Shown here in pieces: positions 47,901-58,784 of a DNA stretch of 64,000 nucleotides. The notes under the pieces were generated by a model, which was not told the DNA's origin, searched no databases, and was given only the letters and a program-made list of their open reading frames with translations. Position 1 is the stretch's first letter. Each line of letters opens with the position of its first letter. The position numbers and the translations under genes are program-made. The DNA is from Verpa conica (taxonomy: Eukaryota > Ascomycota > Pezizomycetes > Pezizales > Morchellaceae), in assembly GCA_033030425.1 (NCBI GenBank), contig JAUFSD010000017.1, positions 744,001 through 808,000 of the forward strand. Reading direction: 5' to 3'.

Positions 47901-49090
47901 AAATTCAAGAAAGAAGAAGTCATATTGCCATGATGGAGGAGCACTCGCGAAATGCAGTTTCTTCGCCGAAAGCCCTTTTGGGGAGAGACCAGCCAGACGT
48001 ACATTATCACGAAGAAATATTAGATGAGGAATGGGTGCTCTACAGTTCTATAGTTGAATCTATCGAACTAGGTTGCGATGATAGCGAAATTCTCATGGGA
48101 ATACAAGATTTGGCGGTCTATCGCAGAAATATGCCTGTGAAAGGTCTCACCGTGTTACAGGCAGCCATATCGGAAAAGTTAAATGATGTAGTAAATCTTT
48201 TAATAGACCGGGGGGCAGACATCAGCGCTAGTGGAGGATATTACGGCACCGCACTGCAAGCCGCAGCATTTCATGAGAATGTACCTATAGTGCAGCTTTT
48301 GATAGACCGGGGGGAGAATATCAATGCCATTGGAGGATATTACGGCACCACACTACAAGCCACAGCATTTCGTAAGAATATACCTATATTCGAGCTTTTG
48401 ATAGACCAGGGGACGAACATCAATGCCATTGGAGGACATCACGGCACCGCACTGCAAGCCGCAGCACATTATGGGGATGTGTCTATAGTCCAGCTTTTGA
48501 TAGGCCTGGGGGCGGATATTCTTGATCTGACTACTTTGGCTGTAGTGAAGAAACTGGCTAATACGTACTCAAACAAAGGTTATTGGAAGGAGGCAGAGTA
48601 CCTCCACTCTCAAGTAATGGATCGCTACGAGAAATTTAATGGTGACGGTCATCCAAACACCCTCAGTCAGATGGAAAAACTAGCTACGGCAGCTCTTATG
48701 TTAAGAAAACTAGAGGAATCGGAAGCCTTAGTGGCGCAAGTCCTGAGAGGCCGGGCGGTATCCTCAGGGGGAAACAGTCAAAGTACCCTAAAAACTTTAG
48801 AAAACCTATCTTTGACGTACTTTAAACAAAGACGTCTAAAAGAAGCAGAAGAACTAGAGCTACGAGTACTAGAGCTTCTACCAGAAGATCACCCGGACGT
48901 CTCTAGCGTGATGGCAAACCTGGCTCTGATACACTCCAAGGGAAACAGTTGGGAGGAAGGACTCCTTGGGGCCATGGTGCCTCAGTACTTGAGAAATCTT
49001 AGGAAGACCAAATGGATAACCTCAGAGTTCTACCAGGACCCAGAACCTCGAGAAGGTGTTTACGGCGAAATTGTTATCATACTAACCTGA
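44912..49090 (+). pseudogene. NLR-type gene: SesB-like lipase, NB-ARC, ankyrin/TPR (broken)
   Basis: Domain order matches fungal NLR proteins used in self/non-self recognition. An alpha/beta-hydrolase (SesB-like) effector part shows IICVHGLNSNP, the nucleophile elbow VCHSLGGIVVKQ and TGIVFLGTPHQGSKL in several short exons. The NB-ARC has P-loop VLWGLGGMGKSQLALK (46261-46320), NWLLVFD (Walker B-like) and GGVPLALEQA. TPR-like segments follow, with a block of ankyrin repeats (48150-48530) between them. Breaks seen: stops TAA at 45487-45489 and 45598-45600, a frameshift between 45600 and 45611, TAA at 45659-45661, a frameshift near 46540, and TGA at 47360-47362. TAA for CAA and TGA for CGA would fit C-to-T mutation such as RIP. 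The 1.7-kb C-terminal frame (47381-49090) remains intact. No reconstruction is attempted. Confidence 0.8.
48233..48529 (+). repeat. Three 99-bp tandem ankyrin-coding repeats
   Basis: Units start at 48233, 48332 and 48431, each with GGAGGATATTACGGCACC or a close variant and each coding for one 33-residue ankyrin repeat (GYYGTALQAAA..., GYYGTTLQATA..., GHHGTALQAAA...). The DNA identity is high, so they probably arose by recent duplication within the pseudogene's recognition domain. Confidence 0.85.
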
Positions 49091-50232
49091 GGACCCAGTG
49101 AGGCTAACGACCTGTTCAATAGATGAAACGCCACCTAGAGGCAGCAGTGGTTTGACTTAGGTCCGTTAGCGTGTGGTAAGTATTTCTGGTCTTTAACGTA
49201 CCAGAAACTTTGCTCACGAGGTCTATTAAAGTTACAGGCCTCAATGGTATCTATATGCCACTATCGGCGGCTTTTACAGCAGATCTAGAAAATTTTAGGG
49301 AGGTATTCTACACGATTATGGGTTTTTGGCGGGCTCCCCTTGTTGGCTTATTTACCTTATTTAAATTTTGTGTTGGGATGTGTATAAGGGAGTGGAGTCT
49401 TTTTGTCGGAGTAGAGTAGCTGGGTCACGACCAGATTTTCCTATTTCTTTTTATATCGAGATATTGTTTTGCTTTTTTGGAGAGGAGAGGGGTAACTAAT
49501 CTTTGGAAGGACTCTCAAAGTTGGAGACCCGAGTGTGCTTATGATTGACTATGTTACATTCTATTATTACATTTTTTCGTAAATATCACCTATAAGACAA
49601 CTTTCTTTAAATAATGAACCATTAAAGAGCCTACCGCGACTGAAAACCCCACCCGGAAAAATACACCAATCATTGACCCAAGCACGATATATCACTCGAC
49701 TGCAGGCAGCGCGACAGAGTACTTAATTTATCTATCAGATTATTAACGTACAGGAATTATCATGTGACCGATTTTTGTCATAGCCACACCTACTGGCCTA
49801 AAATGGGTAGCAATTATGGTGATATCGCTTAGTATTAGCTATAGTCACATAATATCACTCAACAAAGTTCCCATCGGTGTTTTGGCCAATCACATTTGCA
49901 AGGCTAGGCATTTACCATAGCACCACTTGTACCAACCATACTGCCACCACTAGACCCAGGATAAAGTCGAACTTCCAAGAGGAGTCAGTACTCCATGCAC
50001 CCATACGTATAAACTGCTGAACCCCCCGTTTCAATTCGAGAGCTGAATGACAAAAAACATAAACACCATCCAGTATTTTTTAGATTTCCGCCCCCCCAAA
50101 CTACATCACAGGGAAAATAACCATAAAAAAATACACATCAAAACACGCATTTAATTAATACCTAGCACCCTCAAATTCATGCTACAACGTATATATCAAC
50201 CCCTCTAACCTCTCGCTATCACTTAATTCACC
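49091..50232. other. Intergenic, two dispersed-motif sites
   Basis: No gene: the frame at 49210-49419 has no conserved content. It holds the motif at 49682-49698 and a relaxed copy at 49845-49861, only about 160 bp apart and in the same orientation. Confidence 0.6.
49682..49698 (+). promoter_or_regulatory. Dispersed bipartite motif, copy
   Basis: Exact ATCACTCG followed by A; left half is GCACG instead of TCAYR, so only the CAC and purine positions agree. A relaxed neighbour lies at 49845-49861. Confidence 0.45.
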
Positions 50233-52781
50233 TTATTTCGCAAAATGCAAATCATACCCCAGCCATTTCCTAGCTACAACCCCTGCTACATCCAACCCCG
50301 GACTCCCATAGGTCAATGGTACGAAAAAGTACCACCCCCCAGCAACACCAGCCAGAATTACTACACAGGCAATCCAAGCTCCCATAAGACTCTGGGGTCC
50401 TTTTCGTGCTTCATACACCTTCTTTCCATCTTTCCCGATTTTCTCAGTCTCCAATGGCTCAGCGCAGAATACGAACTCAACCAATGCACCAGTAACGAGT
50501 GCTGATGCGAGGTGGGCTGGGAGGTAATGGTGTAGGAACAACTGGCGGCCCATCAAGAAGAACGGAAGATAATGCGCTCCCCATGCGAGGAAGAAGAAAC
50601 CAGTGGAATTATAAAGACGGTTCCTGGTCTTGCGGTCAAGAGCGTCGACACCACGGCGCTGAGTGAGTTGGTCTGCAGAAATAATACCGACGAAGACGGC
50701 GAGAATAGAGGAGGCGAGCCACCAGCCGATAGGGTTACCAAGGAAATAAATTTGTTCGCGAGTATCGTTCTTAGTCCAGAAGGAGACACCCCGGAGGAGG
50801 AATGGCCATTGAATAGGCTGGGATGCGTATGGGTGGGAACTAGTCAATGCGTTGTTATGATGGAACATGGTACGTTGTAGCTCGAAGTATTTCTTAAAGA
50901 AGGACATAGATTTGACTTTCTTGGGTTCCCTCTTGTTACGGGGGTCGCCTTCAGGGAGGGAGGGAATCTCCTCGACAAACCAGAGGTTAGAGGATTGCGC
51001 AATGTTCTTGTTGCCGTTGATTTCTTGCTGCTTATAGCCCCAGTCTGGGAGTGGCTTGGTGTGGGTCCACATAGCGACTTTGGAGGGGTAGTGGAGGAGC
51101 TTGAAGAGACCAGCCATAGTGCGGAAATTTTGACCTTTTTTACCATTTTCGATCTTGACTTCGAACAGCGTGTCATTGTGACGTCCACCCATGGAGTTCT
51201 CAATGTCAATCGTGGTGAATTCCTGGTTTGTGGGGAACCAAGGGGAGGCGACATCGTGGGAGAGAAGATCTGTGCTAGTGACGACGTGGCGGAGCTTGAT
51301 AATATCCCCATTCTTAACAGGAAGGTTCGTGCGCTTGTCTTCCGGTGCAGGGACAGCGGGTAGAATAATCCAGTGGTTGTTGGTATCGTTGAACGGATAT
51401 CCGGTTACTTGCTGACCTATTTCATAGTGTAAGTTTTTTTAATCTCCTTCATGAGCTGTCACCCGGTGTACAAACCTTGGGAAGAAATCCTTCCATCTTC
51501 ATATCTCAATGGATACTTGTCCGGATGAGAATGTAAGTAAGCTTTGGTTTCCTTGTGTCTAAGGACAATAGTATCGTAATAGAAGATATCAACGCTACTC
51601 AGAGACATGACATTGTCACTCAATGTCTCCTGGAACTCTGGAGACATAAAATCGTCGCCCGGACCGCTCCTGTACAGAATAGCGAAGTGAACCTGGAACC
51701 AGAAAAGATAAAAGAAGAAGGGAACGGCGATAAGCCCGAATGCACGAGCAGCAAAGTGCTTAGTGAACTGCTGAAGGGAAAGACCACGCTTGTAGTCAAG
51801 AAGATTCCACAAATCGATTGCGACAGCCGCACCAATAGTAACAAAGGTGAATACTCCCACGTATTTAGTAGAAATGACACACGACATGGAGACACCAGTG
51901 AGAAGAAGCCATTTCCACCATTTACGACTGAAAGGAATGTGGCGGAGCTTGTAGAAGCGGACATAGCAGAGCAGTGAGAGAGACATGGCAAAGATAAGCG
52001 TCGCATCGAGGAGAATAAGACGGGTCTGGCCGATGTGGGCGTTGTCTACGCGCATAATAGTAAGTAATTACCTCTCGGCGCACCCCCGGGTAGTTGATGA
52101 ACATACCGAATAGAACTAGTCCGGTGGCGACCAAGCAAGCGGGAAGACTATAACCGCTCTCCCACATGGTCAAGAACACCACTGGAACTGTCAGGGAGCC
52201 CATCAATGCCGGCATAGCCCGGAAAGCCACATAAGGAACCTTGTTGTCGATATAAGAGTCACCAATGTTGTCAAACTTGAAATGTCCGTCGTATCCAACG
52301 AACCAGCCCATAAGAGCGAAAAGAAGCTTGCCGAATGGAGGGTGGACATCGAAGAAGTATGTCCTTTGTAGGTACTATATCATGGATCTGTGAGCTATAG
52401 CTCTAATTACTTGGGGGATGTTTATAGAGGTTTCATACGTAAGAAGCAAACTATGCACAAAGTCAGCAAAAACACTTTATTCCATTGAATTTACTCTCCA
52501 CCAGAATATAGAGAACCTACCTTGCCAAAATGTACTTCATCAAACACCACCTGGTTAGGGTGATTGATCTTCCAGAATCTGGTAATGAAGGCCAATACGG
52601 TTACCATGACCAGACTAAGCTTGTGGCCGAGTTGGGACGAGGGTTTGCTGAGCACGGGAACATCATGATCTTTTGTGTTTGCTAGCAATTCATCCTCTGA
52701 TCCAGAGCCAACTCCGGGCTGTGATGACGCCAACTTCTTTTTAGAGGCGCGCTGGCGGACCCCTGAGGGAGAGTCCGGCAT
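50233..52781 (-). CDS. PMT4: Dolichyl-phosphate-mannose protein O-mannosyltransferase, Pmt4 family
   Basis: Starts O-mannosylation of secretory proteins in the ER lumen. Five exons, 52781-52521, 52450-52439, 52374-52107, 52045-51476 and 51416-50233, give 764 residues (yeast Pmt4 762). The catalytic first loop is VVFDEVHFGKFASYYLQRTY followed by FFDVHPPFGK. Also present are DNAHIGQTRLILLDATLIF, STKYVGVFTFVTIG, SGPGDDFMSPEFQETLSDN and YEDGRISSQGQQVTGYPFN, then MIR repeats (WFVPTNQEF, HNDTLFEVKI region) and C-terminal spans with HHYLPAHLASALVTGALVEF. Exon 2 has only 12 nt and codes FASY; without it the catalytic loop would lose four conserved residues. Confidence 0.95.
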
Positions 52782-53328
52782 TGTGGGTGAACTGGAACAA
52801 ATGAATGAACGGCGTGAATTGCGGGGGAATATGGGAATATGAATGAGTGTAAAGAAGAGTGAACGGTGATTATACTATAAAATAATTAAATGTAAAGGGA
52901 TCTGACAAGAGGCGATACGAAGGAGAAGAGGAGTTTCCCCTGAAGTTATTGAAGTCCACTATGGGTCGTCGTCGTTGCACACGCGGCTGAATGGTCCCCA
53001 AATCTCCCAAACAGGGGAGGTAAGAACAAGAAAGGTGGCCAGAAAGGGATACCTAACCCTGGCAGTAAACCGGGTAACAAATACCGGTGAGGTGGAGTGA
53101 TCGATGAGGGGTGCCTGAGTAGCCACTCTTCTCAGCCTCATCTACCACACACCCCTCCCTTGCATTATTAGTACTCTGGTTACCCGCCCTTCACAGCCTC
53201 ATCCTTCAGCCTCACTTCTACATTCAACCTCACCTCTACTGGGTCGCTAGTACCTGATATTCGACCTCACTTCAATACCACAGTTCCAATCCCCCCCCCG
53301 AAACACCCTCTCTCCCAAACCCACCACC
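52782..53328. other. Divergent promoter region, PMT4 / PRP4
   Basis: 547 bp between divergent starts. C-rich tracts (53285-53330) precede PRP4. No other feature. Confidence 0.6.
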
Positions 53329-54929
53329 ATGTCCGCCGTCCACCCCTCTCGGAAGGCCTATGTCGAAGATGACGTAAACTCCTACTCTCATCCCAATTCT
53401 CACACTTTATACTAACGTCTAGCTCCCAGGACTCCGACATGGTCGACCTCAACAATGTCCCCATCGACCGCGACTACAATATCCCCTCCACCGCACGAGC
53501 TGGTGTCGCCCCCGAAAAAGCTTCCGCAATCATCTCCCAAATGGAGCGCAAGAAAAAGGCCGCAGCAATCATAGTACCAACCGATGATGGACGAGTGCGT
53601 GGGCGATTAAGGGAGTTGGGGGAGCCAATAACGTTATTCGGAGAGGGTCCTGCTGACCGAAGAGATCGGTTACGGGAGCTGCTGTATCATATCCAAGAAG
53701 GGACTGCTGCGGAGGGCTCTCAGATGGGGGATACGGATATGCGGGATATGACAGGGTCACCAGAGGCAGACGAGGATGAGGATGAGGAGTTCTATACACC
53801 TGGAGAACCGGAGCTACTAGATGCGAGGCGGTGGATGGCGAGTTATTCATTGCCTCGAGCAAAGGAACGGATTGCGAGGCAGAAGGCAGAGGCGAATGTT
53901 CCACTACAAAAGCACATCAAACACCGCCGAGCAATCAAGGAGCGACTCTCAGGGTACCAAGTACTTGGATCTCAACTTGCCGGAGAGCGTGCTGTCTCAA
54001 TCGCCAGGTTCTCACCCAACAGTGAAATAGTCGCTGCTGGCTCCTGGAGTGGGAGTATCAAACTCCTCGGTGTTCCGAACATGGAAGATAAAGGTCTTCT
54101 CCGAGGGCACACAGATCGTGTCGGCGGTCTCTCATGGCACCCCCAAGCCACAGTCTCCCTCTCTCCCTCATCAGCTAACCTTGCCTCTGGTGGCGGTGAA
54201 GGCAATATTCACCTCTGGTCACTAACCCAAGACCTCCCCATCGCAACCTTATCCGGCCACTCCGCGCGAGTCGCAAGAGTAGAACACCACCCTAGTGGGA
54301 ACTACCTCGCTTCTGCATCCTTCGACACAACCTGGCGTCTCTGGGACCTCACAACACAAAAGGAACTACTACTCCAGGAAGGCCACTCCCGAGAAGTCTA
54401 CTCCGTCGCCTTCCAATCCGACGGTGCCCTGATCGCTAGTGGCGGACTAGATTCAATCGGGCGCGTGTGGGACCTCCGAACAGGCCGCACAATCATGGTC
54501 CTCGACGGACACATCCGAGAAATCACTGGTCTCGCTTGGAGTCCAGACGGATACCGTGTTGTCTCCTCCTCCGGCGATGCGGCAGTCAAGGTATGGGACG
54601 TACGTATGGTTCGCTGCACCGCCACCATCGGCGCTCATAAGGGTCTCGTGAGTGATGTCCGGTTCTTTTCTGGGAAGCCGGATGGAATCGATGAGATGGA
54701 GGGTGCTGCGGCAGAGGTGATGAGGACAGAGGGGACGTATTTTGTCACTAGTGGGTTCGATGGGAATGTTAATATATTCTCTACGGATGACTGGGCACTG
54801 GTTAAGAATTTGAGTGCCCATTCCGGGAATGTCATGAGTGTGGATGTTAGTAGGGATAATAGGTTTATTGTTAGTAGTGGACAGGATAGAACTTGTAAGC
54901 TGTGGGCGAGGGAGGATATTGAGCTATAG
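53329..54929 (+). CDS. PRP4: U4/U6 snRNP protein Prp4 (WD40)
   Basis: Stabilises U4/U6 in the tri-snRNP. Two exons, 53329-53373 and 53430-54929, give 514 residues. The start MSAVHPSRKAYVED and the SFM-type motif VRGRLRELGEPITLFGEGPA plus DRRDRLREL identify the splicing-factor motif. Seven WD repeats follow from about residue 200 (VAAGSWSGSIKLLGV, ASGGGEGNIHLWSL, ASASFDTTWRLWDL, ASGGLDSIGRVWDL, VSSSGDAAVKVWDV, VTSGFDGNVNIFST, VSSGQDRTCKLWAR). The ATG at 53439 would also give a long frame, but the N-terminal exon matches the family. Confidence 0.95.
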
Positions 54930-55385
54930 GAAGGCTCGAAAAATGATTCTGGGGCTGGCGTTGTGATGTGTTTGATAAAATCCTCGGGGGGTTGTAGAGC
55001 TTGGGACTATATTGTATAATATTAAAAGGTTGGAATAGCTATCCACAAGTTGGTAGAGAAAAGTCCTTAAGTTTTATTAGAGATACCCTTCCTGATGGAT
55101 ATGTAGTCTGTGCTCTCGGAGGCATTGTGTATAGAGACCGTGGAACTCCTAGTAGTATGTACTAATCAATTGTACTCATGTATTAAGATTACTTGGATGC
55201 CCATAATATCACAACCGTGGATGAACTCCACAGCCTACCACAACCTCTAGCACTACTAGAGCTACATAAGTAAAAGCGGACCTGTAAATAAATAATGTAT
55301 TACCTTTAAATAAATTCCCCCCTGAAGGGGAGAGTTCATGTCACGTCAATTTTTTGTGTCTGCACACAGTTGTAGTATCACAGGC

Positions 55386-55539
55386 TGTGGAAAATAGAAA
55401 GCACGATAGTCTATTTCTGCCCTAGGGGCGTACTCCTACTCCTATATATCCTCCCATATCGGGCCGTGGTCGGCCCGCTGTGGAGGTCTCGCCGAAATGA
55501 CAAGGTGAAGATCTGGGCTACTTAGGAAGATCTACAACA
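55386..55539 (-). mobile_element. Solo LTR (copy 2) with 5-bp target duplication
   Basis: Flanked by CAGGC on both sides (55381-55385 and 55540-55544). On the minus strand it starts TGTTGTAGATCTTCCTAA and ends TTCCACA. It is about 93% identical by eye to the element at 7059-7211, in opposite orientation. TG...CA ends and a 5-bp duplication are diagnostic of LTR retrotransposons; the short 154-bp LTR suggests a small or TRIM-like parent element. Confidence 0.85.
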
Positions 55540-55615
55540 CAGGCGTTTAATCAATGGCTAATTAATTCAATATCCCCCACCCCAAGGCTAAAAAAAAAGT
55601 AAGACCTAATGGGAT

Positions 55616-55632
55616 CGAGTGATCGCTTGTGA
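55616..55632 (-). promoter_or_regulatory. Dispersed bipartite motif, copy
   Basis: Minus-strand TCACA, four bases, exact ATCACTCG followed by A. It lies 76 bp after the solo LTR; copy 7023-7039 also sits next to the other LTR. Confidence 0.5.
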
Positions 55633-56140
55633 TCTGCAGTATTTAATTTCTTATATGTACTTTCACCGCGAAAAGACTCATAATATAAAAATCAACTGGA
55701 AAAAATATTGGTACAAATTAATTTTAATGGCCCTATTAAATCTAGCTGTAGTGTTCTCTTGTAGGTAGATCTGTGAATGAATAACCGCTGTAGATGGTAA
55801 AAATTAAAGAGAGTGATCTTACATATGTAGCTATGAAAGTTGACTTTTATCCCTGTACGTGCTCTCCCGCAAACTATAGAGATTCTATAGGGTAGAATTA
55901 AAATAAGCTTAACTATATAGGTAAAATTATTTTGCTTGCATGGATTATGATCACGTAATAGTCTATTGTTGCGCTACTCCCTGACCTATATGCGAATCTT
56001 AAATTCAAGTATATATCTACAAGTTAATAAATTTCCCTAGAATATGTAGTTTGAGGGGGAAAAAATAGAATAAAGGGAGCGATATAAAAGGAAATCACCA
56101 AAATCAAAAAGAAAAAAAGAAAAAAAAAAACATTCTATCA

Positions 56141-58190
56141 TTACATCTCCTGAAATTTCTTCAAACAGCGCTCAAGCTCACAAACAACCTTTTCATAGAA
56201 TATCTTCTGTAGCTCCTCCTTGCTGAGATCATGCTCCAAGATCCCAAACTCACAATACAAGCACCGTTTAGCCACTTCAGAGTACACAGACCCCATCTCC
56301 CTTGCAAGCATGCCTGACTCTAAAATACTCTTTGCTTTCATATACTCATTGATATCATCGCCGCTTTTCTCGGGAATTTTGGAAGGTTCATAGATCTTGA
56401 ATAGTGTATTCCCAAAGGCAATCTCAATAAGAACCAGTGCAAGAGAGAAGAGTTGCTCGTTTCGCGCAATCCCTTTTGGTGGGATCATCGGAATTTCGCC
56501 AACACTTTTTCCTGGCGCCGAGAAAAACGGTACGACGTATGGGTCTAAAGTATATCCGCTTTCTGGAATTTGTTGCTGGATTTTTAGGAAAAAGAATATA
56601 TCCCGACTTCGCCATCGCTCTTGAAACCATGATTTAGAGTTTGTCCCAAAATGGAGAAGTGAGAGCGAAAGTATCAGGGCAACTTTAAGGCGTTCTAGGC
56701 GGGGTAGGAGACATTGCTTGTCGGCTCTTTCTAGAATTGTTTCGAGAGAAGTTCGGGATGTTAGGCCAGAAGTTGAGGGATCTCGATACATTAGGTGGCG
56801 ATAAGTTGGACTGCATCCTTTATTTGGTATTCTCCCGAGCAGCTCCTTCTTCTGGGTTCCTGATTGGAGTTTTGCCAGGTGTAAACATAGGTTGTCAATT
56901 TCTGTGACATTAAGAGTGGTCATCGAGCTTGAAGTGTTACTATCGAGGGTTGTGGATTTGGAATCGGTGTCTATTGTGACGCATACCCTGGTTGAAGAGC
57001 TTTTATCATCATTAGGAAACTCGAATTTGACTCTCTTATTTCCGCTTCCAAGATCTATCGACATGACCCTTTTTCTCGTCGGTTGTTTATCATCGGGCAC
57101 TGTGATGATGGCTCGTGCCGAGGACGTTTCGACATGCTGTTCACTAAATCTGACCCTCTTCTTTCCAGGTTCACTATCTGTCGTCGCGGATCGTTTTCTT
57201 AGATCTTCTGGTTGGAGTTCAGAGCTTATCGTAATACAAGTACATTCACAGTGCCCACTAGAATCGAGGCTGGGGTTTTGGCCCCCGGTGTCCTTAGTTA
57301 GGATAAGTCGGAAGCTAATTGCTGAGACAGACCTCTGGGTGGGCTTTTGGCTGTTTCCGGGTGAACTTACACCCTGCTTTGAATTTAGATCGTCAAGCTG
57401 GCCTCTAAGTTGTAGATTAACGCGATGGCAGGAGCATCGCGCAGTTACCGCTAACCCATCATAGACTCTTTTTGCGACTTCACGAATAGCGAGCAGTTGC
57501 TCTAAAATGATTTTCGAATCAGGAGGTTTCGAATGTAGCTCTCGAAATCGTGGCCCGGGTTTCTGTAAAGAGTTTCGTTGCTCCCGAAGTGTTCTCAAAT
57601 CTTGGTTTTGAGCTTTAAGTGTGTCGATTAGTTTCTGGAGTTCCTTCTTGCCAGATTGACACCAGTCAATTCTCCAACCCACAGCTTTAAATCTTTCTGT
57701 TTTTGTGAGGTTTGATGAAGGTGGAGCCTACGTAACATTATATTAATTCTCTTTCCCTTCATCCTTATATATGGTAACCTACTACGAAGTAACATACCGA
57801 AGTGCTACTCTGATTTGTGCCAATCTTAGCCTGTAATTTTGAAAGTTTACTCTCGATTTCCCCCAAGGTTTCTCGAGTAATTCGCAAAGGAGTATCAAAA
57901 CAATCACCCATTGTTTTTTCCCACTCTCCTTGAAAGTCTACGTTACTCCAGTTTGAGTGGTTCTTATCTTCCAGCATGGCTGCCGCCAAATCATCCTCCA
58001 CAAGGGCCCGGAGGATAAGCTGGAACTGTTGCAGAAAAATCCTCTGCTGTATAGAAATTGTTTCTCCACATTTCTTCAAATCTCTGCTGCAATCGCGTAT
58101 GCCAGTCAATAGGGAAACACAATTATGGTATAAATCATACACCGGCCCAACTAGTGCGACCGCCCCAAGAACTACTCCTGCAACCTCCAT
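56141..58190 (-). CDS. HeLo-like / DUF7580 protein
   Basis: Two exons, 58190-57798 and 57727-56141, give 659 residues. The N-terminus MEVAGVVLGAVALVGPVYDL is the helical start typical of HeLo/SesA-like fungal domains. The middle is basic and Ser-rich with duplicated KKRVRFSEQHVE / NKRVKFEFPNDD segments. The C-terminus resembles DUF7580, a region found in fungal HeLo-type proteins (CLLPRLERLKVALILSLSLL, then NEQLFSLALVLIEIAFGNTL). Such proteins are numerous in filamentous ascomycetes and some relate to programmed cell death and non-self recognition; the function here is unknown. No stop codon or frameshift is seen. Confidence 0.78.
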
Positions 58191-58784
58191 TCTTCACAGA
58201 GGCGATGATGCTTGTAGAGAACTACCATAGAGGATATCCAAAAGTCAACTATCAGTTATACACTATGCCAAGGTGAACACTTACATACCAGTAAACCTCG
58301 TTTAGCCGAGTCCCGAGTAGGCCTTGCTATCAGTCGCCCTCGCTCGAGATGTCCTTTCTTTTAATCAGGTATAGAGCCGGAGTTTCTTGTGCTTAAGCTA
58401 TACACTACTCAAGTCTTGTCGAGTTCTCGGGGTTGTTTTGCAATCTATTAGGGGGAAGTATGCAAGCTTACATCTTCACCAACCATTGATATATGTTTAG
58501 GCGCCTTCTGTGGCGGAGTCCCTCAGCCTTAGGCACAAGCATATCCCAGCGTACTCAATCGAAAGAAGGAATAGGGCCTGGAAAGGAGGCTACACCACCA
58601 CGCCGAACAAATCCTCCCCTCAGCACCTTTAAGTTTGCTCTAAAGTTTCGGCGCCACTAGAGACAACACTTCGGGGAACATACACAACTAATACTATTCG
58701 CAGTAAGACCGAGCTAGACAGCTTGACACTCTACGGATCTGGTAAAGGCTAACCGAGCCTCTAGAGAGTCCCATTAAAGCGTCG
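58191..58784. other. Divergent spacer, DUF7580 / mosaic zinc-finger gene
   Basis: 594 bp between the two starts. The frames at 57976-58276 are shadows of the opposite gene and its leader. No repeat recognised. Confidence 0.55.

Larger units (their letters stand above)
54930..56140. other. Intergenic with a solo LTR
   Basis: Convergent ends of PRP4 and the DUF7580 gene. It holds the LTR 55386-55539 and one dispersed motif 55616-55632. No other gene seen. Confidence 0.6.
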
